A stretch of 42,935 bases of DNA from Bacteroidaceae bacterium. GTDB taxonomy: Bacteria > Bacteroidota > Bacteroidia > Bacteroidales > Bacteroidaceae. A program made the position numbers and the translations under genes. The stretch spans positions 1-42,935 of the forward strand of contig JAFQEZ010000067.1 in NCBI GenBank assembly GCA_017398805.1, in the 5' to 3' direction. The stretch's first letter is position 1. Each line of letters opens with the position of its first letter. The notes under the pieces were generated by a model. The model made no database searches, was not told the DNA's origin, and saw only the letters and a program-made list of their open reading frames with translations. Positions 16,994 to 26,206 of this stretch are shown in pieces.

Positions 16994-17539
16994 TCAGAAC
17001 TTCATCGAGAAGTAAACTCCGCAATTGCCTTCGTGGTTTATCACCGGTGTGAGCACTACATCGTGCTTTCTGGCAAAGGGCGTCGTGAACAGAAAACCGC
17101 TGCCCGCACCTATTGCAGCACCGGCGAGGACATCCCACACGTCATGACGTTCGGAATAGACCCTGCCCCACGCCACATATCCGCTTACAAGATATGCCGG
17201 CACGCCCCACTTCCAACCGTAACGCTTCTGCAGGAATGTAGCGCCTGCAAACGAAAAACCTGTGTGGTTCGACGGGAAAGAATGGTTGTCACTGCCGTCA
17301 GGGCGTTCCTTTTTCACTGTATATTTAAGTGCATAACTGGCGGCCACAGAGACCGCAAGCGACTCTCCCAACTGGAGCAGACCTTTATAGTCACCCTCGG
17401 CAAGTGCCACTCCTGCACCCACTGCAGCAGGAGCGAACATCGCAATGTCGGTAGAGGTTTCTATTGCATTGCGCGACTGCGCATGCCCCACCGCAAACGG
17501 GAAGATCACTACCACAAATATCAACAAGAGACGTTTCAT
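16994..17539 (-). CDS. PAP2-family phosphatase, secreted
   Basis: This 181-residue protein has a signal peptide (1-20, ending GHA) and the PAP2 phosphatase motifs in order: K72...R79-P80, SFPSNHTG (87-94, catalytic H92 with PSNH in place of PSGH) and R126...H132...D136. It should hydrolyse phosphate esters of lipids or small molecules in the periplasm. It is the last gene of a three-gene operon with the SPFH and ribbon-helix-helix genes, nine bases after the latter. The substrate cannot be told from sequence. The hydrophobic segments are weaker than in six-helix PAP2 enzymes. Confidence 0.82.
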   Translation of the reverse strand: MKRLLLIFVVVIFPFAVGHAQSRNAIETSTDIAMFAPAAVGAGVALAEGDYKGLLQLGESLAVSVAASYALKYTVKKERPDGSDNHSFPSNHTGFSFAGATFLQKRYGWKWGVPAYLVSGYVAWGRVYSERHDVWDVLAGAAIGAGSGFLFTTPFARKHDVVLTPVINHEGNCGVYFSMKF

Positions 17540-17548
17540 ATAGAAGAT

Positions 17549-17728
17549 TTATTCTTTGCTGTCAATACTGCCACATTTGGGCAGACGCCCTGCCTTGCGC
17601 AAAGCGTCGGTTATAATATACTCCAGTTGCCCGTTTACACTGCGGAACTCGTCGGCAGCCCACTTCTCGAGCGCCGACATCGTTTCGCCGTTTATACGCA
17701 ATACAAAAGATTTCTTCTCTTTTGCCAT
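17549..17728 (-). CDS. Arc-like ribbon-helix-helix protein
   Basis: The minus-strand frame from ATG at 17728 to TAA at 17549 encodes 59 residues starting [17 protein letters not shown]. The beta strand SFVLRI followed by two helices ([13 protein letters not shown] and [16 protein letters not shown]) is the ribbon-helix-helix pattern of Arc/MetJ-type DNA-binding proteins. It sits nine bases after the SPFH stop and nine bases before the PAP2 start, so it is the middle gene of one operon. The same SPFH-plus-Arc pairing is, from memory, common in Bacteroidetes. Its target could be its own operon. Confidence 0.8.
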   Translation of the reverse strand: MAKEKKSFVLRINGETMSALEKWAADEFRSVNGQLEYIITDALRKAGRLPKCGSIDSKE

Positions 17729-17737
17729 GACACTCCA

Positions 17738-18643
17738 TTACTGGTACAACGAACCTGCATTCACAACAGGAGTTGCAGCCCTGTCGCTCGTTAGCACAAC
17801 CATCAGGTTGCTCACCATTGCAGCCTTCTTCTCCTCGTCAAGTTCAATAATCTCCTTCTCGCTCAGCTGTTCAAGTGCCATCTGCACCATGCCTACGGCA
17901 CCTTCCACAATCTTGTGGCGTGCCGCCACCATTGCCGTCGCCTGCTGACGCTGGAGCATTGCCCCGGCAATTTCAGGAGCATAAGCAAGATAACTTATGC
18001 GTGCTTCAATGACCTCGATACCTGCAATGGCAAGTCGTTCAGCAAGAGAATTCTCAAGCAAGTCATTCACCTCCTCGCCTCCGTTACGCAGGGTAATTGA
18101 AGCATCCTCATCCTCAAGATTATCATATGGGTAAGCACCTGCAAGATTACGTATAGCAGCCTCGCTCTGTATATCTACGAAACGAGAATAGTCATCAACC
18201 TCGAAAGAGGCCTTGAAAGTATCCTTTACTCTCCACACAAGCACCACACCAATCATTATAGGGTTACCCATAAGGTCATTTACCTTGATAGGCTCACCGT
18301 TCAGATTGCGTGCACGCAGCGAAACACTCTTTTTAACGGCGAAAGGATTCATGAAGAAAAAGCCGTTCTCGACAACAGTGCCCACATACTTGCCGAAGAA
18401 TGTCATTACCGCACTCTCATTAGGGTTCACGACAAACAGTCCGCACATCAGCACGAGACAGACTACCGGGATAATAAACAGCCAACCCCACATATCGCTG
18501 CCACCGTTTGCAAGCAGTGTAGCAGGCACTGCAATTCCTGCAATAGTACCTGTCAAGGTCACAAAAAGCATTAACCATCCATTTGCCGGACGTATATAAA
18601 CCTCACTTCCACCTACATTGGCATTGTTCTTTGTTGCATCCAT
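17738..18643 (-). CDS. SPFH/band-7 (stomatin-prohibitin-like) membrane protein
   Basis: This 301-residue protein (from the chosen start MDATKNN) has two N-terminal membrane segments (about 22-45 and 52-72). An SPFH domain (about 75-230) follows, with the typical [24 protein letters not shown] and [12 protein letters not shown] stretches, and then a helical tail rich in A, E and Q. Such proteins form oligomeric scaffolds in membrane microdomains and often associate with proteases or phosphatases. A further ATG at 18670 is only about 14 bases from the predicted transcription start, so 18643 is preferred, though not certain. It is the first gene of the SPFH/RHH/PAP2 operon. Confidence 0.88.
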   Translation of the reverse strand: MDATKNNANVGGSEVYIRPANGWLMLFVTLTGTIAGIAVPATLLANGGSDMWGWLFIIPVVCLVLMCGLFVVNPNESAVMTFFGKYVGTVVENGFFFMNPFAVKKSVSLRARNLNGEPIKVNDLMGNPIMIGVVLVWRVKDTFKASFEVDDYSRFVDIQSEAAIRNLAGAYPYDNLEDEDASITLRNGGEEVNDLLENSLAERLAIAGIEVIEARISYLAYAPEIAGAMLQRQQATAMVAARHKIVEGAVGMVQMALEQLSEKEIIELDEEKKAAMVSNLMVVLTSDRAATPVVNAGSLYQ

Positions 18644-18690
18644 AGTTTCTAATTTTATCAGATTAATCAATTAATATCATTTTGATATCA

Positions 18691-18721
18691 CAAAGATATA
18701 TACAATCAGAAACTATGCAAA
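18691..18721 (-). promoter_or_regulatory. Consensus promoter of the SPFH operon
   Basis: On the minus strand TTTG, 19 bases, TATCTTTG is a perfect match to the Bacteroidetes housekeeping promoter. Confidence 0.8.
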
Positions 18722-18813
18722 CAATAAGCGACATTTTTTATCAAAAAAAAAATCCAAAACAGAACGGTACCTACGCTGTTTATCTTTATATTCGCGCCGT
18801 AAAACAGCAACCA

Positions 18814-19476
18814 ATGGATATTCTTAACTACATAGCAGACTCTTTCGGGAGCATCACTTTCCTAAAGATCATTGATTTCATAGGCACATTTGCCTTTGCG
18901 ATAAGCGGTATCCGACTTGCATCGGCAAAACGGTTCGACTGGTTCGGAGCATACGTTGTGGGTGCGGCAACCGCCATCGGCGGCGGTACTCTGCGTGATG
19001 TGATGCTCGACGTGCCCGTATTCTGGATGCACGACGGCATATACCTCTTCTGTACAGGACTTGCCTTGCTATGGGTGATAATGTTCCGCCGTCATCTGGT
19101 GCACATGCGCAACACATTCTTTGTCTTTGACGCCGTGGGACTCGCCCTGTTCACCATCGTGGGAATACAGAAGACTCTTGAATGCGGAATGCCGATATGG
19201 GTTGCCATCGTCATGGGAACAATGACCGGTGCCGCCGGCGGTGTCATACGCGACGTACTCATAAACGAAGAACCGCTGATTTTCCGCAAGGAGATTTACG
19301 CCATGGCATGCGTTGTTGGCGGTGTGGTGTTCGGCATCAGCGACTGGCTTGGCGCACCGTTGGAAGTGACCCTGCTACTGTGTGGAACCGCAGTATTCCT
19401 CACACGAGTGCTTGCCGTGAAGTACCACATATGCCTCCCCACGCTAAAAGCCGAGGATGACGGGAAGAACGGTTGA
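18814..19476 (+). CDS. TRIC-type (UPF0126/YicG-like) cation channel
   Basis: This integral membrane protein has about seven helices in two repeated halves. Each half has a glycine-rich pair of helices: FAFAISGIRLA with AIGGGTLRDVML, and DAVGLALFTIVGI with GAAGGVIRDVL. This is the signature of the prokaryotic TRIC channel family. The open frame begins at 18682, but the first 44 residues are not membrane-like and overlap the SPFH promoter, and the conserved domain begins at MDILNYIADSF, so the start at 18814 is used (220 residues). A TATATTCG box lies at 18788-18795. It is convergent with the kinase gene. Confidence 0.85.
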   Translation: MDILNYIADSFGSITFLKIIDFIGTFAFAISGIRLASAKRFDWFGAYVVGAATAIGGGTLRDVMLDVPVFWMHDGIYLFCTGLALLWVIMFRRHLVHMRNTFFVFDAVGLALFTIVGIQKTLECGMPIWVAIVMGTMTGAAGGVIRDVLINEEPLIFRKEIYAMACVVGGVVFGISDWLGAPLEVTLLLCGTAVFLTRVLAVKYHICLPTLKAEDDGKNG

Positions 19477-19485
19477 GCAGAACAG

Positions 19486-19533
19486 ATATGAATCATGAGA
19501 GGGACGGTTCGCCGTCCCTCTCATGATTCATAT
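19486..19533. terminator. Bidirectional terminator between convergent genes
   Basis: A perfect 22-bp stem with the stable TTCG tetraloop (19508-19511) lies between the stops of the TRIC and kinase genes, ten bases from one and 13 from the other. It should serve both strands. Confidence 0.8.
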
Positions 19534-19545
19534 TATCACTTAACT

Positions 19546-21312
19546 TTACTGCAATGTAAAATTGATGGGCAATGTGAACAAGCTGAAAACATTCATGCCA
19601 TTCTGCCGCGCCGGTATCCAATTAGGCATTAAACTGACTACACGAATAGCCTCATCGTCAAGGAAAGAATCACCCGAAGATTTTATAATTGTAATATTAT
19701 CAATTCTTCCGTCCTCAAGTACTTTGAATCTCAAGATTACCCTGCCTTGTGAACCGTTATTACGTGAAACTGCAGGATATTTAAGATTATTGCGTACAAA
19801 TTCCCACATTTTCTGCATACCTCCAGGGAAAGAAGCCTGTTGCTCATCTGCCAGAAAGATTTCTTCCTCTTCAGTTTCTTCCACAACCTCGAGAACCTCG
19901 GTATGGCAATCAACATCAACGAGATCTTCCACAGCACACTCCTCTTCCCAATCCTCATCTATAATTTTGATTTGTTTGTCTATTTTTTTGACGGGAGTCG
20001 GACAACCGACTATTGGGCTTTTGGTCACTTCATCATGGATTTCTTCATCAACAATATTGATTTCTGCCTGTGGCATAGCAACAGAAGAGTCAACCTCGCT
20101 CTTTTCAACATTTACATGAACATCATTTTCTTCGGTCTGTTCCATTATGCCTACAGTGTCTTTCTTTACAGAATAGTCATGTTTTGTTCCATCACCATTA
20201 TTAATTAACAAGAACACACCAGCTGCAATAAACAAGAATAGCAAAAGTAAGAGAAATACGCCACTGCTACCATTTTTCTTAGGCGGTGGATTACCGTTAC
20301 GCCTTTCAGCTCCTAAAGATTTGCTTCCGTTATTCCTTGCAGGATCATTGGGAGTCTCTTTCTTGACAACCTCCTTCTCATTATTGCCTATAACCGTATC
20401 AGAAGTTGCAGCGACAACGGTTTCCCCACCAAGTAGAACAGCCGCGGCGCGATTGTCACCATCAAGCAGCGCCAGGAATTCATCAATATTCTGCGGACGT
20501 TTGTTTCTTGGAATCTGCATAGCTGCCTCAACAGCCCTACGCACCGGTGCAGAGAACGTTTCGGGAAGCCGTTCCAGTGATTCACCGCTTGCAATCAATG
20601 ACGCAGGTGGCGGAGTAACTCCTGTCAAAGCCTTGTAGAGTGTTGCACCAAGCGCATAAATATCTGATGCCGGACTGAATATTGTCAAATTTGCGCCATT
20701 CTGCTCTATCGGTGCATATCCGGGTGTTGAGCCGACCAATGTCGAAGTATTCTCGCCGCTTACCTCATCATATTGCTTCGACACTCCAAAATCTATAAGA
20801 ATAGCATCACCGCTACTGTTAATCATTATATTCTGCGGTTTGATATCCAGATGAAGCCGATTCAGCGAGTGAACATACTTCAAGGCATCGGCAACCTGAC
20901 GGATATATCCAACAGCCTCCTTCTCGGGAAGAGCGCCACGCTCACCAATGAGGCCGGCAAGCGAAGGACCGCTGATAAAATCCATTACATAATAGGCTGT
21001 ATTGTTCTCTTCGAATATATCGGTCACGCGGACAATATTCTGGTGGTGCATATCAAAGAGAGCCTGCGCCTCGGCAACAAATTTGCCACGAAGTTTCTCA
21101 ATCAAGGAGACTTTGCTCTCCGAAGCTATATAAATACTGTTTGTTGTACTGTCTCTATTGCAAAAGTCCTTCACAAAGAACTCCTTTATTGCAACACTCT
21201 TATTCAGCATCGCATGCTTCGCTTCGTATGTGCATCCAAAGCCGCCACTGCTTATAAATCGGACAATCTCATATTTACCCCCTTGCAGGCGGGTTCCTGC
21301 CGGCATTTGCAT
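19546..21312 (-). CDS. Membrane Ser/Thr protein kinase with periplasmic TonB-type C-terminus
   Basis: This 588-residue protein has a cytoplasmic Hanks-type kinase domain (about 10-290), with glycine loop SSGGFGCTY, VAIKEFF (K43), HLDIKPQN (D156) and DFG (D174). Arginine of the HRD motif is leucine, so it is a non-RD kinase. One membrane helix (about 350-370) leads to an acidic region (about 380-500) and a TonB C-terminal domain (about 505-588, with FPGGMQKMWEFV, QGRVILRF and DDEAIRVV). Signals from the envelope might reach the kinase, or the TonB-like part might bind outer-membrane or cell-wall partners. The frame runs up to 21426, but the promoter at 21340-21370 lies inside that extension, so the start is M at 21312 (or 21306). 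Confidence 0.88.
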   Translation of the reverse strand: MQMPAGTRLQGGKYEIVRFISSGGFGCTYEAKHAMLNKSVAIKEFFVKDFCNRDSTTNSIYIASESKVSLIEKLRGKFVAEAQALFDMHHQNIVRVTDIFEENNTAYYVMDFISGPSLAGLIGERGALPEKEAVGYIRQVADALKYVHSLNRLHLDIKPQNIMINSSGDAILIDFGVSKQYDEVSGENTSTLVGSTPGYAPIEQNGANLTIFSPASDIYALGATLYKALTGVTPPPASLIASGESLERLPETFSAPVRRAVEAAMQIPRNKRPQNIDEFLALLDGDNRAAAVLLGGETVVAATSDTVIGNNEKEVVKKETPNDPARNNGSKSLGAERRNGNPPPKKNGSSGVFLLLLLFLFIAAGVFLLINNGDGTKHDYSVKKDTVGIMEQTEENDVHVNVEKSEVDSSVAMPQAEINIVDEEIHDEVTKSPIVGCPTPVKKIDKQIKIIDEDWEEECAVEDLVDVDCHTEVLEVVEETEEEEIFLADEQQASFPGGMQKMWEFVRNNLKYPAVSRNNGSQGRVILRFKVLEDGRIDNITIIKSSGDSFLDDEAIRVVSLMPNWIPARQNGMNVFSLFTLPINFTLQ

Positions 21313-21339
21313 ATTCGTGTTTTTTAATGTTAATCTGCA

Positions 21340-21370
21340 CAAAGATAGCACATCTTGCATAAAAAGCAAA
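21340..21370 (-). promoter_or_regulatory. Consensus promoter of the kinase gene
   Basis: On the minus strand TTTG, 19 bases, TATCTTTG is a perfect match. Its position inside the open frame fixes the true kinase start downstream. Confidence 0.8.
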
Positions 21371-21464
21371 AACAGTTCAAGTTTCATTTGCCAATATTGA
21401 ACCATAAGCGCAGCCTGCATTCGCAAAGAATGATATAATTAAACAGTTTCTTAGAAATATTCAT

Positions 21465-21472
21465 TATATTTG
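21465..21472 (+). promoter_or_regulatory. -7 box of the hexosaminidase gene
   Basis: TATATTTG lies 30 bases before the ATG. No clear -33 TTTG is present. Confidence 0.45.
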
Positions 21473-21501
21473 CAAAGTAAGTATTACTAACCATAAACTA
21501 T

Positions 21502-24500
21502 ATGAAAAAATTCACACTATTGATTATCGCGCTGTTGTGCCTGCCAATGGCAATGCGCGCCGACGGTGACATCAACCTCACCCCCGTACCCATGAAGATG
21601 ACTAAGGGAAACGGCAGCCTGCTGTTGCCCGAGAGTTTCACCATTGCCACAGGAGAACTCAGCGATGAGAATGCAGCAGAGGCTGTAAAGTTCGCCACGC
21701 TTCTGAGCGAAGTCACAGGCTACAATATCGAAGTAAAGAAAGATGCCGATGATGCACTGATAACAATGTCAATGTACACAGGCAACGAAGAACTTGGCAT
21801 CGAGGGCTATACCCTTGACATCACTGCCGACGGCATTGCCATTGCTGCCAATGAGGCGAACGGTTTCTACTATGCTTTCCAGACTATCAAAAAAATACTC
21901 CCTGCGAATGTAATGGCAGAAGTAAAGGACAGTAAGGTTACCGAATACTCCATGCCCACAGTAAGCATAGTGGATGCTCCACGCTTCGAATACCGCGGAT
22001 TCATGCTCGATGTAAGCCGCCACTACTTCGGCATCGAACAGATAAAGCGCATGATTGACGTGATGTCATACTACAAGATGAACCGTTTCCACTGGCACCT
22101 TACCGACGACCAGGGTTGGCGTTTTGAGGTAAAGAAATATCCGTTGCTTACCACAGTAGGCGCCACACGCAACAACAACTGGGTAACCGACCGCGTATAT
22201 GGCGGATACTACACAGGCGAACCTTACGGACCATACTACTACACACAGGAGGAGTGCCGCGAGATTGTGGCATACGCTGCCGAGCGTCATATTGAGGTTG
22301 TACCCGAAGTTGAATTCCCCGGTCACTCATGTGCTGTGAACGCGGCATATCCCGAACTGAGCTGCAACCCCAACGGCGCACATAATGTGCAGGTAAACGG
22401 AGGCGTTTATGCTGATGTACTGAACGTAGCAAGCCCATTGGTAATGCAGTTCGCAAAGGATGTGCTGGATGAGATAATAGAAGTATTCCCCTACAGCCAG
22501 ATTCACATAGGCGGCGACGAGACTCCCACAAGCGCTTGGCAGAACAACGCCGAATGCCAGGCTATGATGCAGGAGCTCGGGCTTACCAATGTACGTCAGT
22601 TGCAGTCGCACTTCGTGCGCAAGTTATCGGATTATGTTACATCAAAGGAGGGCGACAAGAAGCGCACCGTAATCATGTGGAACGAGAGCCTAACTGCCGG
22701 CGGAACCGATGAGGAACTCATTAAAGGCACAGGCGGCACGATGATGTGCTGGGAGATAGGCAATGCACAGCCCTGTGCCTTGAAGGCTGCGCGGTACGGA
22801 ATGAAATCCATCATCACCACACAGGTTCCATATTACATCAACCGCCGCCAGAGCACCGATGCCGACGAACCTAAGGTTGCAGGTTACGGAACAGACAACG
22901 TAAAGGCTGTATATGACTATGTTCCCGTGCCGGCAAACGTTCCCACCGAACTGCACAAATATTATATTGGCGTACAGGGAACATTCTGGACAGAGCATGT
23001 GCAAGACAACAGCCTTCTCGAGTATCTTGCCCTGCCACGTCTTATGGCTATAGCCGAGACAGGCTGGACACCGGCAGCCAAGAAGAACTTCAGCGACTTC
23101 CAAGAGCGTATCACAAAGGACACCCTGCTGCTCAACTACAACAAATACGACTACGGCCGTCATTACATCCTCGGCAGCAACAGTGGCACAAGCGGCAAGG
23201 TAATGCCTACAGCATCGACCGATGAGAAGCAGACCTGGTACCGCATCGTGACAACTGCCACCGATGCACGCGCAGGCCGTTGCATACAGCTGTTGCGCGA
23301 AGGAATGAACATTGCCGACAAGACAGGCACTGCGCCTGCCGGCCGTCTGTGGAACAGCGAAATAATAGAAGATGAGAGCAACGAGGGCTACGACTACCAA
23401 TTGTGGGCATTCATGCAAGACCCCGACAACCCCGAGCGTTGGGCAATCGTGAACAAGGCAAAGCCTAACGGCTCTGTAAAGGGCACACCAACTGCCGAGA
23501 ACAATACAGGTCGCTGGGACTATGACGAAAACAACCGTCACTATGACTTTATCCTCGGCGACAAGGCATATGCACAGAACGGCAACAACTACAACTACAG
23601 CATACGCAGTCAGAAGGTATCCAACGGCAATATGTGCCTCAACTACGCAGGCCCCGGACAGAACCACTCCATAAACCTGTGGAGCGACCCTGCTGACGGC
23701 AACGGAGGAATATGGGAGTTCCGTCCTGTGGCAGCACAAGGCAGTGACAATGTAATCGACTACCCCGCCGCAGGCACAACCTACCGCATTGTCAACAACA
23801 CCGAGCGTTTCAAGGGATGGAGCCTCTACGACAATGGCGAGGCAACCGTTACAGCTGCACAGCAACAGTATGGTGCAGATTTATGGGAAATCACCGATGC
23901 CACCATAACCGATGCCGGGCAGACATTCAAACTGCGTAACGTGGCAACAGGCCGCTACATAAGCAGCACCAATGCTCCTGTTGCACTTGGCGAGAACGGC
24001 GTGACACTCACCAACGTATATAACACCGGAAGCGATGATTTCAGCATCATGGCAGGTGACGGTGCACTCTACCCCATCCCCGAGCGTGCAGCAACCAACC
24101 CCGGCACTTTAGGCAAAGGCGGTATATATCCGCAAGGCACCGGATGGGTATATGAGAAGGCATTCCTCGTCACTTTCGAGTGCCATGACCAAGAGGGCAA
24201 TCTGCTGCAGACACTCTACCGTTCGGTAGCCGAAGGCAATGAATTCACAGCCGACATCCCTCAAATCGCCAATTATGAGGCGACATCGCACACTGTTGAA
24301 AATGACGGCAACAACAAGATTGTCAAAGCAACATACAACCGTGTATCCTACAGCATAACCTACCGTTGCTACACAATGGACGGCAACCTCATCACAACAA
24401 TTGACGTACCTTGTAACATCGGTGACAGCTATTCTGTAGAGTATCCCAATGTAGAGTTCTATACATGCATTGGTAGCGATACCGAGGAGCGCACAATAAT

Positions 24501-25314
24501 AATCCCCACAGAAGATACCGTTATCGAAGTCTACTACGACTGCGAAGGCATAATGGGTGCGGCAGCCGTTGGAGATCCTGTCACAGAACTTGAAGGCGGA
24601 GCATCGTACCTTATATATAATGCCAAGAACGAGGCGAGCCGCAGCGGATTCCTCAGTGTAGGAGCCGTGGGCGAGGGCATCACAACCACCAACGGCATAA
24701 TAGAAGCAAGCCCAAGCTTCGTTTGGTACTTCGAGGGCGACGGCAACCGTTTCACAGTGATGAACAACTATGGCATATACATACCGCAGTTGCTGCGCGG
24801 TTCACTGGTAACAGGCGGTGATACCCCCGAGGAGTTCATCTTCACATTCGATGAAAGCACCGCCACTTGGAGTGTCAAGGGCACAAGCAACAACTACTAT
24901 TGGAACGGCAACGCCGACAACACCTTTACCGGTTGGGACGGCGGGCATCCCTTCATAATCTACCGTTACAAGCCGCACCCCTACTTCACAGTAACCTATA
25001 AGTGTGTAGACGGAGAGGGCAACGAACTTGCAAGCGGCACACGATACATTAAGGGAGGTGACCAGTTCGCAATGCTTACCCCGATATTCGAGGGCTACAG
25101 TTTCAAGGAGAGCAATGCAGTATATGAGGAACTTGCACGCGTGAGCAAGAACATAGAGATAACACTCACCTACACAAACGGCGAGACAGGAGTTGTCGAG
25201 GTGAAAGGTGAAAACGGAAAGATGAAAGGTATTTACGACCTGCAGGGTAGAAAGATAGAGAGCCCCACAAAGGGGATCTATATCATAAACGGCAGAAAGA
25301 TTCTTATCAAATAA
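21502..25314 (+). CDS. Secreted GH20 beta-N-acetylhexosaminidase with C-terminal modules
   Basis: This 1270-residue exo-enzyme should release terminal beta-linked GlcNAc or GalNAc from glycans. Residues 1-20 are a signal peptide. A GH20b domain (about 25-155) precedes the catalytic barrel (about 160-540), with RGFMLDVSRHYF, HWHLTDDQGWR (197-207) and the catalytic pair D339-E340 in HIGGDETP. The C-terminal half holds two trefoil-like regions (about 570-730 and 755-870), three MucBP-like beta repeats (from about 890, 955 and 1165) and an intervening 1030-1150 module. The last 33 residues are the sorting tail KGIYDLQGRKIESPTKGIYI, also found in the sialidase. The tails are nearly identical at DNA level. 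Length is about twice that of a minimal GH20 enzyme. Confidence 0.95.
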   Translation: MKKFTLLIIALLCLPMAMRADGDINLTPVPMKMTKGNGSLLLPESFTIATGELSDENAAEAVKFATLLSEVTGYNIEVKKDADDALITMSMYTGNEELGIEGYTLDITADGIAIAANEANGFYYAFQTIKKILPANVMAEVKDSKVTEYSMPTVSIVDAPRFEYRGFMLDVSRHYFGIEQIKRMIDVMSYYKMNRFHWHLTDDQGWRFEVKKYPLLTTVGATRNNNWVTDRVYGGYYTGEPYGPYYYTQEECREIVAYAAERHIEVVPEVEFPGHSCAVNAAYPELSCNPNGAHNVQVNGGVYADVLNVASPLVMQFAKDVLDEIIEVFPYSQIHIGGDETPTSAWQNNAECQAMMQELGLTNVRQLQSHFVRKLSDYVTSKEGDKKRTVIMWNESLTAGGTDEELIKGTGGTMMCWEIGNAQPCALKAARYGMKSIITTQVPYYINRRQSTDADEPKVAGYGTDNVKAVYDYVPVPANVPTELHKYYIGVQGTFWTEHVQDNSLLEYLALPRLMAIAETGWTPAAKKNFSDFQERITKDTLLLNYNKYDYGRHYILGSNSGTSGKVMPTASTDEKQTWYRIVTTATDARAGRCIQLLREGMNIADKTGTAPAGRLWNSEIIEDESNEGYDYQLWAFMQDPDNPERWAIVNKAKPNGSVKGTPTAENNTGRWDYDENNRHYDFILGDKAYAQNGNNYNYSIRSQKVSNGNMCLNYAGPGQNHSINLWSDPADGNGGIWEFRPVAAQGSDNVIDYPAAGTTYRIVNNTERFKGWSLYDNGEATVTAAQQQYGADLWEITDATITDAGQTFKLRNVATGRYISSTNAPVALGENGVTLTNVYNTGSDDFSIMAGDGALYPIPERAATNPGTLGKGGIYPQGTGWVYEKAFLVTFECHDQEGNLLQTLYRSVAEGNEFTADIPQIANYEATSHTVENDGNNKIVKATYNRVSYSITYRCYTMDGNLITTIDVPCNIGDSYSVEYPNVEFYTCIGSDTEERTIIIPTEDTVIEVYYDCEGIMGAAAVGDPVTELEGGASYLIYNAKNEASRSGFLSVGAVGEGITTTNGIIEASPSFVWYFEGDGNRFTVMNNYGIYIPQLLRGSLVTGGDTPEEFIFTFDESTATWSVKGTSNNYYWNGNADNTFTGWDGGHPFIIYRYKPHPYFTVTYKCVDGEGNELASGTRYIKGGDQFAMLTPIFEGYSFKESNAVYEELARVSKNIEITLTYTNGETGVVEVKGENGKMKGIYDLQGRKIESPTKGIYIINGRKILIK

Positions 25315-25327
25315 CACCTAAACAAGC

Positions 25328-25359
25328 AGTAGCGCACTTTTTTGGTGCGCTACTTTTTT
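25328..25359 (+). terminator. Terminator of the hexosaminidase gene
   Basis: AGTAGCGCAC pairs with GTGCGCTACT, followed by seven T. The -33 element of the next gene's promoter lies in its loop. Confidence 0.9.
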
Positions 25360-25372
25360 TGTGTTATCTTCG
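25341..25372 (+). promoter_or_regulatory. Promoter of the TSCPD gene
   Basis: TTTG, 20 bases, TATCTTCG. An in-frame ATG at 25361 precedes the -7 box, so translation should begin at 25397. Confidence 0.55.
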
Positions 25373-25396
25373 CATAAAATTAGCAAAACAGAGAAT

Positions 25397-25651
25397 ATGA
25401 AAACAGTAACCTACCAGACAACGGGCACATGTTCACGCTTCATAGAGCTGACAGGCGACAACGGCAAAATTGTAGATGTAAAGTTCTACGGTGGCTGCCA
25501 CGGCAACCTGCAAGGTATCAGCAGCCTTGTAAAGGGCATGAAGTACGAAGATGTAATCGCACGCCTCAATGGTATAAGCTGCAACGGCAAGCCAACCTCC
25601 TGCCCCGACCAGCTTTGCCGCGCAATAGAGCAGCTGATGAGCGAAGAGTAA
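25397..25651 (+). CDS. TSCPD-domain small protein (TIGR03905 type)
   Basis: The 84-residue protein carries the motif that names the family, TSCPDQL, near its end, plus conserved cysteines in GTCSRFIEL, GGCHGNLQGI and ISCNG. Related domains occur at the C-terminus of some vitamin B12-dependent ribonucleotide reductases; the free-standing form is uncharacterised and the cysteines suggest metal binding. The start at MKTVTYQTTGTC is preferred over the upstream ATG at 25361 because of the promoter. It is likely transcribed alone. Confidence 0.85.
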   Translation: MKTVTYQTTGTCSRFIELTGDNGKIVDVKFYGGCHGNLQGISSLVKGMKYEDVIARLNGISCNGKPTSCPDQLCRAIEQLMSEE

Positions 25652-25679
25652 TGCAACAATATTTTAAAAGGGCATTTTT

Positions 25680-25770
25680 TAGAAAAGGGCACTAAGGAAC
25701 ATTAAGGGCACTAATGTTTTTCCTTTAGAACCATTAGAGCCCTTAGCCCCCTTAAACCCCTTAATCAAAA
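25680..25770. repeat. TTAG-decamer inverted repeat, empty copy
   Basis: CTAAGGAACATTAAGG and AAGGGCACTAATG at the left are mirrored by CATTAGAGCCCTT at the right. This is the same pattern that flanks the four-helix-bundle gene at 30101, here with no gene between the arms. Confidence 0.7.
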
Positions 25771-25772
25771 CT

Positions 25773-26183
25773 ATGGCAAAAATTAAAAACCCCGAATACA
25801 AACAAAAGAACAAAGCCTTCATGCAGGCACTGCGTGACGGCAAAGAGGAGTTGCTGGAGATTTCCCAAGGCGTGCTTGTGAAGATACTCAAGAGCGGCGA
25901 AGGAGAGCGTAGCCCACGTCAAGGAAATGTCGTTACCGTGAACTACAAGGGAAGTCTCATCAACGGCAAGATTTTTGACAGCAGTTACGAACGCGGATAC
26001 CCCGAGGCATTCCGTCTGAGCGACCTCATCGTCGGTTGGCAGATTGCCCTGACACAGATGCACATAGGCGACCATTGGATAGTATACATCCCATGGGAAG
26101 CTGGTTATGGCAGCCGCGCCAACGGCAATATCCCGGCATACTCCACCCTCATCTTTGAAATGGAATTGGTTGCAATAATGTAA
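25773..26183 (+). CDS. FKBP-type peptidyl-prolyl isomerase
   Basis: This 136-residue protein is a single FKBP domain that should catalyse proline isomerisation or act as a chaperone. Typical stretches are VTVNYKGSLINGKIFDSSYERG, PEAFRLSDLIVGWQIALTQM, GDHWIVYIPWEAGYG and IPAYSTLIFEMELV. Unlike many Bacteroidetes FKBPs it has no signal peptide or lipobox, so it is probably cytoplasmic. The Asp and aromatic pocket residues look conserved. The REP array begins 23 bases after its stop. Confidence 0.93.
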   Translation: MAKIKNPEYKQKNKAFMQALRDGKEELLEISQGVLVKILKSGEGERSPRQGNVVTVNYKGSLINGKIFDSSYERGYPEAFRLSDLIVGWQIALTQMHIGDHWIVYIPWEAGYGSRANGNIPAYSTLIFEMELVAIM

Positions 26184-26206
26184 CGCCATGGACGAAAACG
26201 GCAACC

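Noticed and set aside
22690-23865. 391-residue minus-strand frame
   Set aside because: It is the shadow of the hexosaminidase gene, very rich in Cys and Val as expected for an antisense frame of a Thr/Asn/Gly-rich gene.
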